Assembly: GCF_014698845.1 (NCBI RefSeq)
Contig: NZ_JACJTV010000001.1
Span: forward strand, 248,001-312,000
Length of the DNA: 64,000 nucleotides
Reading direction: 5' to 3'
DNA from: Coleofasciculus sp. FACHB-1120
GTDB lineage: Bacteria > Cyanobacteriota > Cyanobacteriia > Cyanobacteriales > FACHB-T130
In this document: in pieces, positions 36,942 to 45,566 of the stretch
How positions within the stretch are numbered: the stretch's first letter is position 1
Layout: the number at the start of each line of letters is the position of its first letter
Position numbers and translations under genes: made by a program
Notes under the pieces: generated by a model
Databases searched by the model: none
The model's input: the letters and a program-made list of their open reading frames with translations, nothing else
What the model was told of the DNA's origin: nothing

Positions 36942-37013
36942 AAGCCAGAATCCAGGTTTATCTCTTAGGCAGCAACGGATTGCCGCGCTGGAGATGATCC
37001 TGGATTCTGGCTT
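36942..37013. repeat. Large inverted repeat next to tRNA-Leu
   Basis: A 15-bp perfect pair, AAGCCAGAATCCAGG (36942-36956) with CCTGGATTCTGGCTT (36999-37013), surrounds inner stems ATCTC/GAGAT and GGCA/TGCC. It begins 10 bases after the 3' end of the tRNA on the minus strand. It could be a tRNA terminator, a small structured RNA or a mobile palindrome. Confidence 0.7.
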
Positions 37014-37022
37014 AAATTGAGA

Positions 37023-37395
37023 TGGGGGCAGAGGGACTTGAACCCTCACGACCTTTTACGGTCAACGGATTTTCATTCTCTCGCAGCTTTCGCTGCTGCC
37101 TTTTAAGACTTTGAGAATTGGACTCTCCCTTTACCCTCGGCTTGACGTTAGGGTAGCTCCCGTCGAGTCTCTGCACCTTCCGAAGAGTTTTGAGTTTTGA
37201 ATTTTGAGTTTTGAGTTTTAAATTCACTCAGTCCTCCGTCCTCAGTCCTCAATCACTAACTTTGGCTTGGCTCAGGATTGCCATGTCTGTTGCCAGATTT
37301 AGGTTTCCCTGAATTTGAGAGCCGTCACTTGACAGATTTCTCCATCAAGGCCCAGTTTTCTAAGTCCGTAGCGTCTGCCATTCCGCCATGCCCCC
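37023..37395 (-). tRNA. trnL-UAA: tRNA-Leu(UAA) interrupted by a group I intron
   Basis: On the minus strand the 5' exon starts GGGGGCATGGCGGAATGGCA and reaches the anticodon arm ACGGACTT at 37362. The 3' exon resumes AAAATCCGT at 37073 and ends TGCCCCCA at 37023. Acceptor arms GGGGGCA/TGCCCCC pair fully. The anticodon stem ACGGA/TCCGT encloses CUUAAAA (UAA). A class II variable arm (GACC/GGTC) and T arm GAGGG-TTCAAGT-CCCTC follow. CCA is not encoded. The intron splits the anticodon after U34, the site used by the cyanobacterial and plastid trnL intron. Apparent ORFs over this region are artefacts. Confidence 0.96.
37074..37361 (-). ncRNA. Group I self-splicing intron of tRNA-Leu(UAA)
   Basis: The 288-nt intron ends with the terminal G (37074). 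It has conserved core segments GGCAATCCTGAGCCAAGCC and GGTGCAGAGACTCGACGGGA, the known P/Q/R/S-type regions of the trnL intron. Between them, at the position of the variable P6b arm, are two heptad arrays (plus strand: five gagtttt/gaatttt at 37185-37219 and about four cagtcct-type at 37229-37256). No homing endonuclease is encoded. Confidence 0.92.
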
Positions 37396-37648
37396 CTGAT
37401 GGGGAGAAGTATCGTTCCGTATCTTCTACAAAACTAACTTCATTGTCTATTGCACCATTAAATGGGGACTTTGTGCAACTATTCCTTTAGTAGTCTCACC
37501 AATTAAGCGGCTGATTCCAGCAAACGGTAAAATATGGACAGTTCGTCGGGTGTCTAAACGGATAGTTCTCTTTTGGGAGACTTTTTGTGTTGATGTTCGC
37601 GCCGGGACGCCGGTACTCGTCCTCGTTCTTCTACCGCCAGAAAAAATT

Positions 37649-37861
37649 ATGATGGTTGCGATATTGTATCTAGTTTTGAGTGGAGCCTACCTGGTAGTGA
37701 TTCCCTTCGCCCTGTATGCCTACCTGCAACAGCGTTGGTATGTTGCTAGCTCCTTTGAACGGAGTTTCATGTATTTCCTGGTTTTCTTTTTCTTCCCAGG
37801 TTTGTTGCTCCTCAGCCCATTTTTGAATTTTCGACCCAAGCGGCGGCAAGTTCAGAGTTAA
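37649..37861 (+). CDS. ndhL: NAD(P)H dehydrogenase-1 subunit L
   Basis: The 70-aa membrane subunit of the cyanobacterial NDH-1 complex reads [20 protein letters not shown], then [19 protein letters not shown] and [17 protein letters not shown], matching NdhL over its full length with two membrane spans. The longer frame from GTG 37550 adds residues that no NdhL has, so ATG 37649 (or 37652) is the start. NDH-1 works in respiration and cyclic electron flow in thylakoids. The ndhL-DUF3007-trpA order is conserved among cyanobacteria. DUF3007 begins 25 bp after. Confidence 0.93.
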   Translation: MMVAILYLVLSGAYLVVIPFALYAYLQQRWYVASSFERSFMYFLVFFFFPGLLLLSPFLNFRPKRRQVQS

Positions 37862-37885
37862 GGTTTGTCGTTGGATAAGCGCTAA

Positions 37886-38197
37886 ATGCGACGAATTGAC
37901 ATCATTGGAATTGGCATCGGCGTCTTTGCCGCCGGTGGAATTGCGTATTTTCTGTTGCTGGTGGCTGGGCTAGATAGCTTGGAAGCGGGGATTTGGAGTC
38001 AAGTTTTCCTGGTGGGCGGGTTGGTTGGCTGGCTGCTGACTTACTTGTTCCGAGTGGGAACGAAACGGATGACCTATAACCAGCAGCTAAAAGACTATGA
38101 AGAAGCCGTTTTGCAAAAGCGACTGGAAGAATTGACGCCAGAAGAACTGGCTCAGATGCAAGCTGAAATCGAACGGGAAAACAAATTAAAAAAATAG
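37886..38197 (+). CDS. DUF3007 family membrane protein
   Basis: The 103-aa protein has two hydrophobic helices (IIGIGIGVFAAGGIAYFLLL and VFLVGGLVGWLLTYLF) and a charged helical tail with LEELTPEELAQMQAEIE. This fits the DUF3007 family of thylakoid-lineage organisms, which is encoded beside ndhL. Function unknown; association with the thylakoid membrane or NDH-1 is inference from the neighbourhood. Confidence 0.88.
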   Translation: MRRIDIIGIGIGVFAAGGIAYFLLLVAGLDSLEAGIWSQVFLVGGLVGWLLTYLFRVGTKRMTYNQQLKDYEEAVLQKRLEELTPEELAQMQAEIERENKLKK

Positions 38198-38224
38198 CAG
38201 ATAGCCGTCAGCGGTCAGGTGTCT

Positions 38225-38277
38225 AGGGGCACGCAATGCTGTGCCCAAAAAAGGAGCGTAGTTCCTTTTTGGCCCCT
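38225..38277. repeat. Palindromic repeat before trpA
   Basis: Outer arms AGGGGC (38225-38230) and GCCCCT (38272-38277) enclose two hairpins: GGGCAC/GTGCCC and AAAAAGGA/TCCTTTTT. The three-armed layout and ggggcac motif are typical dispersed cyanobacterial palindromes. It may attenuate readthrough from ndhL-DUF3007 into trpA. Confidence 0.65.
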
Positions 38278-38343
38278 GACCGCTCACCCTTGAATTGCTA
38301 AAGCTCGAAGTGCCACTGACCACTGACCACTGATTTTTGACAA

Positions 38344-39141
38344 ATGACTTCAATTTCCGAGTGCTTTGAGTCTCTCGCGCGTCGCTCTGAATGTGCCTTA
38401 ATTCCCTTTATCACAGCGGGAGATCCGGATCTGGAGACTACGGCTAAGGCGTTAAAAGTCCTTGATGCCGCCGGTGCTGACATGATTGAGCTGGGCGTTC
38501 CCTATTCAGATCCGTTGGCAGATGGACCCACGATTCAAGCGGCTGCGACTCGCGCCTTGCAACGGGGAACCCGTTTGGAACAGGTACTAGAGATGGTCTC
38601 CGGCGTTAGCAAAGAGGTGCGATCGCCTATCATTTTATTTACCTACTACAACCCGATTCTAAACCGGGGCATTGAACCGTTCTTCAAGCAGATTGCGAAT
38701 GCTGGGGTGCGGGGATTGGTCGTGCCAGATTTGCCATTGGAGGAGTCTTCCAACCTGCTGCAAACTGCTGCCAGTATGGGAATTGATGTAATTTTATTGG
38801 TCGCGCCTACCAGTTCCCCAGAGCGAATAGAAGCGATCGCGCGTCAGTCTCAGGGATTCATTTACTTGGTGAGTGTCACTGGTGTAACGGGAATACGATC
38901 TGGACTGGACTCGCGGGTGCAAGATATCCTCAAGCAGATACGAAGCGTTACGGATAAGCCCATCGGCATTGGGTTTGGCATCTCTGAGCCAGAACACGCC
39001 CGTCAGGTGAAAGACTGGGGAGCAGATGCTGCAATCGTCGGGAGTGCCTTGGTGAAACGTTTGGCAGAAGGAACACCCGAACAGGGACTCGATGCGATCG
39101 CTGAGTTTTGCCGGAGTTTGAAAACGGCGATTACGACCTAA
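38344..39141 (+). CDS. trpA: Tryptophan synthase alpha subunit
   Basis: The 265-aa TIM barrel cleaves indole-3-glycerol phosphate to indole and passes it to TrpB. Catalytic Glu and Asp lie in [19 protein letters not shown]; phosphate-binding and loop segments include [22 protein letters not shown] and [11 protein letters not shown]. Length is standard. No trpB is adjacent, as is usual in cyanobacteria with dispersed trp genes. It is convergent with cheB across a heptad-repeat hairpin. Confidence 0.97.
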   Translation: MTSISECFESLARRSECALIPFITAGDPDLETTAKALKVLDAAGADMIELGVPYSDPLADGPTIQAAATRALQRGTRLEQVLEMVSGVSKEVRSPIILFTYYNPILNRGIEPFFKQIANAGVRGLVVPDLPLEESSNLLQTAASMGIDVILLVAPTSSPERIEAIARQSQGFIYLVSVTGVTGIRSGLDSRVQDILKQIRSVTDKPIGIGFGISEPEHARQVKDWGADAAIVGSALVKRLAEGTPEQGLDAIAEFCRSLKTAITT

Positions 39142-39158
39142 CCCCGTTTGTAAAGTGG

Positions 39159-39206
39159 TGAGTTTTGAGTTTTGGGTTATCAGAGAGTTTTTTAATTCAA
39201 AACTCA
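39159..39206. terminator. Heptad-repeat hairpin between trpA and cheB
   Basis: TGAGTTTTGA (39159-39168) and TCAAAACTCA (39197-39206) form a 10-bp pair, with T-runs on both sides. It probably acts as a bidirectional terminator for the convergent genes. Confidence 0.55.
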
Positions 39207-39249
39207 TCACTTAAAACTTTTGTCTCATTTCCAATGAGCGATTAAATCA

Positions 39250-40311
39250 TTAATCGCTACCCATAATTCTGGCAAGTAACATAGGCGCGATCTCAGTGAT
39301 GGGCAAAACATACTGCGCTGCACCAAGAGCGATCGCTTCTTTTGGCATTCCAAACACCACACAGCTTTTCTCATCTTGGGCAATGGTAACGCCACCCGCA
39401 CGAGCGATCGCTTCCATTCCTTCCGCACCGTCTCTACCCATTCCAGTCAACAATATCCCCACCGTTCCTTGACCGTAGAAACTCGTCACCGACTTAAAAG
39501 TGACTGTGACAGAGGGGCGATGTCCCCCCATCGGCGGGGCGGCAGAATGACAAAATCTGCCTTGAGTATCCAATTCTAAATGCAGCCGTTCCGGTGGAAA
39601 ATAAATCGTTCCCGCTTTTGGTATTTCCCCAGCACGGGCAATTTTGACTGGCAAACGACATTCTGTCCCTAGCCAATCCACCATTCCCTGTAAAAACCCT
39701 TCGCTGATGTGCTGAATACAAATCACCGGCAGGGAAAAATTCACGGGCAGATGGATAAGAATGTTGTAGAGAGCTTGCGGACCTCCAGTAGACGCGCCAA
39801 TCACCACGATTTTGGATTTCTGATGGGGGATTTTAGCTTGGGGATTTATCGTTGAAAATTTAAAATCTAAAACTGCCTTCTTCCGATACTGGGTAAAGAC
39901 ACTCACACCAGAGAGGATTTTAATCTTGCCAATTAACTCCTGTTTTACCAACTCATAATCCGATCCTGCGCCACCACGAGGCTTGGGAAAAATATCCACT
40001 GCCCCCGCCTCTAAAAGCCGGAAAACATTTTGCCTATCTTCTTCCTGTACTGAAGTGCTAATCACCAGAATCGGGCGCGGATAAGTTGCCATAACCTCAG
40101 AGATAAATTCCAGACCATCCATCTGTGGCATATATAGGTCTGTGCAAATCACCTGGGGCGCACAAGAGGGAATCAGTGCCAATGCTTCTCGACCCGTTCG
40201 CGCCATCCCCACCACTTCAATTTCCGGTGAGGACGACAGAATCCGTTTCAGCACTGTCATCGCGATCGCAGAATCGTCTACTAATAAAACTCGAATTGGC
40301 ATTTTGTTCAT
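39250..40311 (-). CDS. cheB: CheB protein-glutamate methylesterase
   Basis: The 353-aa protein has a receiver (residues 5-125; Asp in ICTDLYMPQMDG, Lys in DIFPKPRGG) and a methylesterase domain (about 165-350) with the Ser-His-Asp triad in GASTGGPQAL, CIQHISEGF and LLTGMGRDGAEGM. It removes methyl groups from chemoreceptor glutamates (or deamidates glutamines) when phosphorylated by CheA. It is the last gene of the minus-strand che set and starts 45 bp after cheA ends. Most well-known cyanobacterial taxis clusters lack CheB, so its presence is informative. Confidence 0.95.
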   Translation of the reverse strand: MNKMPIRVLLVDDSAIAMTVLKRILSSSPEIEVVGMARTGREALALIPSCAPQVICTDLYMPQMDGLEFISEVMATYPRPILVISTSVQEEDRQNVFRLLEAGAVDIFPKPRGGAGSDYELVKQELIGKIKILSGVSVFTQYRKKAVLDFKFSTINPQAKIPHQKSKIVVIGASTGGPQALYNILIHLPVNFSLPVICIQHISEGFLQGMVDWLGTECRLPVKIARAGEIPKAGTIYFPPERLHLELDTQGRFCHSAAPPMGGHRPSVTVTFKSVTSFYGQGTVGILLTGMGRDGAEGMEAIARAGGVTIAQDEKSCVVFGMPKEAIALGAAQYVLPITEIAPMLLARIMGSD

Positions 40312-40356
40312 TGCTAATTGCTAATTATTCAAAAGCGATTAGCGATTAGCGATTCA

Positions 40357-42897
40357 CTACACAAGTCTTCTTAATGTTTCTAATAATATTTCTTGGTTGA
40401 AAGTGCCTTTGGTAATGTAAGCATTCGCACCGGCTTCTGCACCTCTGCGTTTATCTTCATCTGAAGCCAGGGATGTCACCAGAATGATTGGAATTTCATT
40501 ATATTCCTTATTTTGGCGAATCCTCGCGGCAAAACCCAGACCATCCAAATTCGGCATTTGCACGTCGGAAACCACCGCATCAAAAGAACGAGTTTTGAGT
40601 TTGTTGAAACCGTCCAACCCGTCCACTGCTGTCACTACTTCATAACCAGCACCCTCCAGAATGCGTTTTTCCTGAGTGCGAATGGCAATAGAATCTTCTG
40701 TCAACAAGATTACGGGTTTTCTGACTTCGTCTGTAATTGGTTTGAACGATTTTACTTGTGGAGTTCGTTTTCGCACAGATTTAATTAAATCTGAAGGATT
40801 TAAAATCATGCAAACTTCCCCGGTACCGAGGATAGTTGCGCCAACTACATTACGAACTCGTTTGAGCAATTTACTTTGAGATTTGAGTACCACATCCTGT
40901 TGATCTACCCAACCATCAACGAATATCCCCAGTTGCTCTTCTCCCACTTTCAAAATAATGCAGGGCAGTTGTTCTTTGTCAGCAGTTCTTTGTCCGTTAC
41001 TACTGACGACTGGTAATTCCAGCAAATCTGCTAGTCGCGCGACGGAAACCGGGTGCCCATTCAAAACAATGGTCTCTCTGCCTTCGATCGTAAAAATCTG
41101 CTCCAGGGAAATCAACCGCGTTGTTTGCACAAACTCCACTGGTAGGGCATAAGCTTTTCCGCTCACTTCTACAATCAGTACCGGCGCGGTTGCCAGGGTT
41201 GTGCCCAGACAAAGCCGCAGCGTGCAGCCCTTTCCGGGTGTTGATTCAACCTCAATGCTGCCTTTGAGGCGTTCTACATTGGTGCGAACCACGTCTAACC
41301 CTACGCCTCTGCCTGAAACTTCGGTCACAAAAGTCCGCGTTGAGAAACCGGAAGCAAAAATCAACGAGTGAATTTGAGCCGGTGTCATGGCGGCGAGTTC
41401 TTCTTCCCGGCAGAGTCCGCGCTTGAGAGCTGTCTGCTTAATTTTTTCGATGTCTAATCCTCGCCCATCGTCCTTGATCGCGATCGCAATATTTGTGGCA
41501 GTTTGGTAGCTTTTGATCTCAATGGTGGCGGTACGCGGCTTTCCCTGTGCTTCTCGCTCGGCTGGGGTCTCAATGCCATGATCGACGCAGTTGCGAAGGA
41601 TATGCATCAAGGGATCTTTCATTTCTTCCAGGATGCGCTTGTCCGCTTTAGTTTCGCCGCCTTCAATGATCAGATTGACTTCTTTATTTTGCTGTCTGGC
41701 TAAATCCCTTACCATCCGGGGAAATAACTGAAAGATGGTGGATAGGGGCAACAGGCGTAGGGTGCGAATGCCTTCTTCCAAATCACCGGCAATTGTGTCT
41801 AGTCTGGCAGTATCTTCATAGATGGCATCTCTTAACTGGTTGATCAGAACTCCCAAGCGCTCGTCGAAGTGCTGTAGGGGTTGGCTCCCCCCGTTTAGGC
41901 TGTAGGGCTGTCCCCCCATCGGTGCTGTAGGGATGCGGTCTCCCCGCCCGTTCTGAGGGGAAGCGATGAAACTTACCGCTTGCCGCCCACCTGTTATCTT
42001 TTCTCTGTGTAGGCTCAGCGCTGAAGTTTTCTGCACGCTTAGACGGCTCGACTCCTCCCACAGCGCCACAATTTCCTCAATTTCAGCTAAGCGATGGGCA
42101 ATGCGGATTTTGGTAACGGTGAGTTCGCCTGCTTGGGTCAGTAACGCATCAAGATTGCGGGTTTCGACGCGAATCGTTTCGATGCGGTAGGGTTCACCGA
42201 GTGCAATGGGTGGCGAGGGAGGGGATTGAGAGCCATTGCTCGAAAAGTTGGGTAGACCGCCCCTACTGTCGAGAGCATTAGGGGCAGGTTTCAAACCCAC
42301 CTCCTTCAACCCCACCTCCATTGGTATCAGAGCTGCGGGGGTTTGTCGAAACGTTGTCTGTAATGTTTCTATGTCGGCGGCTGTTTCGGGCAGTTCGGAA
42401 GTTATATCCGGGGAAAGGGTTTCTTTCTCAATTGCTTCCTCATCTTCTGGCTGAACTACTTCCTGAACGCCTTCCTGGTCTAAAAAATTCTGATGATTTT
42501 GATTGGCTGGAGTTGTAAATTCAGCTCCCATCATTTGGGCGAGGACGAGAAAGGTGTTGATGCCTGCTGGTTCCCCGGTGACGGCTTCGCAGACCAGTTT
42601 GCGAATGGCATCCAAACCTTGATAGAGGCGATCGCATATTGTAGATACCAGTTGTGTCTCGCCACGTTTGACGCCTTCCAAAATATGTTCCAGTTGATGG
42701 GTGAGAGTTTCTACATCACGCACGCCCAGCATTCGAGCATCGCCTTTGAGGCTGTGGGTTTCTCGCAATAATTCTTCTAATCGAACTTCGTCGTCAGGGT
42801 ACTTTTCTAAATGCAGCAACCCGTCATCCAGTTTTTGCAAATGTTCTTCGCTGGCAATTTTGAATAAATCTCGGAGTTCGTCGTCTTCTATAATCAT
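40357..42897 (-). CDS. cheA: CheA-type hybrid kinase with C-terminal receiver
   Basis: About 846 aa. Hpt domain (residues 3-108) with HSLKGDARMLG carrying the phospho-His; linker; dimerisation and ATPase region with NCVDHGIE, DDGRGLD and GRGVGLDVVRTNVERL; CheW-like domain (about 550-690); C-terminal receiver (about 722-846; Asp in AVVSDVQMPNLDG, Lys in AYITKGTF). CheA-REC hybrids are typical of Wsp/Frz-type alternative chemosensory systems. The ATG at 42897 is preferred over TTG 42906. The dimerisation region (about 245-375) holds extra low-complexity residues encoded by palindromic repeats (41870-41975); a second repeat lies in the linker (about 42238-42295). Confidence 0.94.
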   Translation of the reverse strand: MIIEDDELRDLFKIASEEHLQKLDDGLLHLEKYPDDEVRLEELLRETHSLKGDARMLGVRDVETLTHQLEHILEGVKRGETQLVSTICDRLYQGLDAIRKLVCEAVTGEPAGINTFLVLAQMMGAEFTTPANQNHQNFLDQEGVQEVVQPEDEEAIEKETLSPDITSELPETAADIETLQTTFRQTPAALIPMEVGLKEVGLKPAPNALDSRGGLPNFSSNGSQSPPSPPIALGEPYRIETIRVETRNLDALLTQAGELTVTKIRIAHRLAEIEEIVALWEESSRLSVQKTSALSLHREKITGGRQAVSFIASPQNGRGDRIPTAPMGGQPYSLNGGSQPLQHFDERLGVLINQLRDAIYEDTARLDTIAGDLEEGIRTLRLLPLSTIFQLFPRMVRDLARQQNKEVNLIIEGGETKADKRILEEMKDPLMHILRNCVDHGIETPAEREAQGKPRTATIEIKSYQTATNIAIAIKDDGRGLDIEKIKQTALKRGLCREEELAAMTPAQIHSLIFASGFSTRTFVTEVSGRGVGLDVVRTNVERLKGSIEVESTPGKGCTLRLCLGTTLATAPVLIVEVSGKAYALPVEFVQTTRLISLEQIFTIEGRETIVLNGHPVSVARLADLLELPVVSSNGQRTADKEQLPCIILKVGEEQLGIFVDGWVDQQDVVLKSQSKLLKRVRNVVGATILGTGEVCMILNPSDLIKSVRKRTPQVKSFKPITDEVRKPVILLTEDSIAIRTQEKRILEGAGYEVVTAVDGLDGFNKLKTRSFDAVVSDVQMPNLDGLGFAARIRQNKEYNEIPIILVTSLASDEDKRRGAEAGANAYITKGTFNQEILLETLRRLV
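41870..41975. repeat. gctgtaggg repeats inside cheA
   Basis: Three imperfect units beginning gctgtagggg, gctgtagggc and gctgtaggga, each followed by a C-rich complementary arm (ctccccccg, gtccccccatcg, tctccccgcccgttctgagg). The last aligns with 19976-20007 in the ABC ATPase gene. The unit set is translated as ASPQNGRGDRIPTAPMGGQP. Confidence 0.6.
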
Positions 42898-43022
42898 GGT
42901 TAACAAAGAAGCTTTTAGCTTTTGGTTGTTAGTTTTAGAGATAATTAGCCGTGATTTTTGAGGATATTTTTAAGCGGATCTAGCAATCTTGGTTGACTGG
43001 TGAATTTTCTTTGGTTAACGAA

Positions 43023-43094
43023 CCGCGTTGGCGGAGCCTGCACGTTAGCGCTTAGACGCTCTAGCAAAGCGGTGCGAAGCCTAGGACGCCAAGT
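43023..43094. repeat. Dispersed repeat, aaccgcgttggcg type, second copy
   Basis: The plus-strand sequence aaccgcgttggcggagcctg continuing cacgttagcgcttagacgc repeats 31478-31520 in opposite orientation, followed by gcaaagcggtgcgaagccta. It lies between the mcp end and the cheA start and is non-coding. Confidence 0.75.
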
Positions 43095-43154
43095 AAGAGA
43101 GGAAAAGGAGCAGATAATTTTACAACTCCTGAATGGATTGCTATTTGGGATTCT

Positions 43155-44735
43155 CTACACCACTGACTTGAGGTTGAGAGCCGCTTCATTCAATCTTTGG
43201 ATGCCGATTTTAGTTTGAGTAATGCCACTGGCATTTTCTTTCGCTGCGACATTGAGGCTGCTCATTGCATCAACGACTTGTTGAATCGCGATCGCTTGTT
43301 GTTTGGCGGAAAGCGAAATTTGTTGACTGTTTATAGCGATATTTTCGATAGCATCAGCCACGCCGGTGAATGCTTGTGCTGTGCCCTGAGCGGTTTTCAC
43401 CCCGGCTTCCACCGTTTTCGTCCCTTCATCCGTCACCATCACCGTGACATTGATCGCGTTTTGAATATCGCCAACTAGGACGTTAATTTTCCCGGCGGAT
43501 TTCTTACTTTGTTCTGCCAGTTTGCGAATTTCTGCCGCCACCACCGCAAAGCCTTTGCCATGTTCGCCAGCTCGAACGGCTTCAACGGCTGCATTCAGTG
43601 CCAGCATATTCGTCTGGTTGGCTAAGTCACTCACCAAGCCAGAGATATTGCCAATTTGATTCGTTTGCTCGGATAGAAGGAGAATTTGAGAAGCGATCGC
43701 TCCCACTCTATCTTTGAGCAGCGCCATTTCCTCCAAAGTTCGCCCGACGGCTTGGCTTCCACCCTCCGTCAGCGACAGCACCTGCCGCGAGCCGGTTGCT
43801 GCTGCTTCGGCTTGCTCTGCTGATTGCTGGGACGAAGCACCCAACTCATCCATCGTGATCGTGGTTTGATTCACAGACGCTGCTTGTTGAGCTGCCGTGC
43901 GTTCTTGTTGCTCTACCGTGGCAGCGATTTCTGATGAAGAAGTGACAATCGTGTTGACGATGCCAGATATTTTGGCACCCAGCGGCTTAGCAATCGTGAT
44001 GCTGAAGAAAATGCCAAAGATAATCGCAGTAACGGGACCAAGAATTACACCCAGAACCAGCCAAAATGTTGTTTGAGTCACATCTTTTTCTGCTGCCCTC
44101 TGGGCTGCTTCCCCAATGTTGTGGCTGTATTGCAAAACTTCTAGAACCGATTCTGTGGATGTGTTAAAGGAGTTTAGTTCTTCGTTTGCTGCCAGTTCGC
44201 TGAGTTGATCCAGCAGGGAATCTGCTGCTTTTGCAGCTGCAAATTCCGGTGAAGTCTGCCTCTGCTGACTGACAAGCTCAGCCAGACGGGTTGGGGGATC
44301 TAAGATGCCTAGCTTGACAAATTGTTGATAAATATTCAGAAAACTTTCATGGTCTCGTTGCCACTTTTTCCAGTCTAGAAGAAATTTTTGATAGAGCTTT
44401 TTTTCGTCCTCGGTCTGTGGAGCTGACTCATATTGTTTAAACCCTTCGTCAATCTGCTCTTTAGCATTTTTCATTCGGTCTAATTCAATTTGCCGATTTT
44501 CTTGGCTCAAGAGTGTATTAAGTAGCGCTCGCTCCGCTGACTGGATTTGGGTCTGCCCTTCATTGATTTTCCACAATCCAGTTATGCTGGGCAAAGTATT
44601 ATTCCCCAGTGTATTGATATGACCGCTCAGCCGAGAAGCTCCGTTCCAGCCTACTAGGGCAACCACTAATACAATTAGACCCATTAATAAAAATGAGCCG
44701 ATTAATCGGGATTGTAAAGACAAATTCTTAAACAT
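43155..44735 (-). CDS. Methyl-accepting chemotaxis protein
   Basis: The 526-aa receptor has TM1 (about 11-33), a periplasmic four-helix-bundle ligand domain (35-215), TM2 (about 222-247) and a cytoplasmic signalling hairpin (about 270-520) with the tip motif [33 protein letters not shown] read across residues 385-417. I see no complete HAMP domain after TM2; [15 protein letters not shown] joins almost directly to the helical bundle. Glu/Gln-rich helices flanking the tip offer methylation sites for CheR/CheB. Ligand unknown. It is encoded between cheW and cheA, so it is the array's own receptor. Confidence 0.94.
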   Translation of the reverse strand: MFKNLSLQSRLIGSFLLMGLIVLVVALVGWNGASRLSGHINTLGNNTLPSITGLWKINEGQTQIQSAERALLNTLLSQENRQIELDRMKNAKEQIDEGFKQYESAPQTEDEKKLYQKFLLDWKKWQRDHESFLNIYQQFVKLGILDPPTRLAELVSQQRQTSPEFAAAKAADSLLDQLSELAANEELNSFNTSTESVLEVLQYSHNIGEAAQRAAEKDVTQTTFWLVLGVILGPVTAIIFGIFFSITIAKPLGAKISGIVNTIVTSSSEIAATVEQQERTAAQQAASVNQTTITMDELGASSQQSAEQAEAAATGSRQVLSLTEGGSQAVGRTLEEMALLKDRVGAIASQILLLSEQTNQIGNISGLVSDLANQTNMLALNAAVEAVRAGEHGKGFAVVAAEIRKLAEQSKKSAGKINVLVGDIQNAINVTVMVTDEGTKTVEAGVKTAQGTAQAFTGVADAIENIAINSQQISLSAKQQAIAIQQVVDAMSSLNVAAKENASGITQTKIGIQRLNEAALNLKSVV

Positions 44736-45566
44736 CAGACTTATCCTGCATTGTCAAATTACACGATTGGTTGAAGATTAAAGGCGACTTTGTTCAGATT
44801 CTGGTGCCAAGTATTAGTTTGAGTAAGGCAAGGAGTTTCTTTGCTTCCCCAATCAATCCACTATGACTGGCTGGATAGCGATCGCTCATTTCATAGCCCT
44901 CAGCAAGAGAAAGTCAGTAACCCAAAATACTCTAGCTAGTTCCCCCTGGCTCTGATTTTCCATTTTTGAATTAAATACATCCTCACAGGATTAGCAGAAA
45001 TACTGTTGACAAATTCTTCTTGTGGCAAGTTTTTCTGAAAAATTGAATTGCTAAACAGAGGATTGTTTAGCAAATGTAAAATTTCTTAGTCAAGCTTGCC
45101 CCTAAAATCTCCAGAATCCACCAGAGAAATACTCCTGGGAATTTTTTAAAGGATTTATTCATACTCAGTTTGGCTTAGAACGACTTTTATTATTAATCCC
45201 TCTTTTGCCCTAGGAGTGTTAAGAGTTTAAAAAACTTAAAATATAGAGATGATATTTATTTACGTTACCAACCAGTCGTGTGCATATTCACTAAACGACT
45301 GCCTGAAATCTTAAGGAAGTGTTACTGAGGTTTTGAGTGCAGATTTTCGGTGGAGTGATGCTGGTAGCAGTTTCTTTAGCTTGCTGATTAAAAGCACCAT
45401 ATAGAGCGTTCATCGCGCCCACAGACGTGAAAGAAAGCGATCGCGCTTCCGCTTTTCTGTTCAGCATCACCAACTCTATAAGGAGTGCAATACCGCCTGG
45501 TTTGCTTTTTCAGCAAGCAGTAGAGCCTTTTTGGCAATTTTTTTGGCAATAGAATTTAATAACTAA
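44736..45566. other. Long gap between cheW and mcp
   Basis: About 830 bases. A minus-strand frame at 45291-45473 (60 codons) has no strong ribosome site and no recognisable family; I leave it uncalled. The gap makes a separate promoter for mcp-cheA-cheB likely, although none was fixed. Confidence 0.45.

Noticed and set aside
37012-37490. Two small frames overlapping the tRNA-Leu region
   Set aside because: They lie across tRNA exons and group I intron sequence, so the apparent proteins are artefacts.
45291-45473. Possible 60-aa minus-strand gene between cheW and mcp
   Set aside because: No clear ribosome site, no recognisable motif and a lone position in an AT-rich gap.
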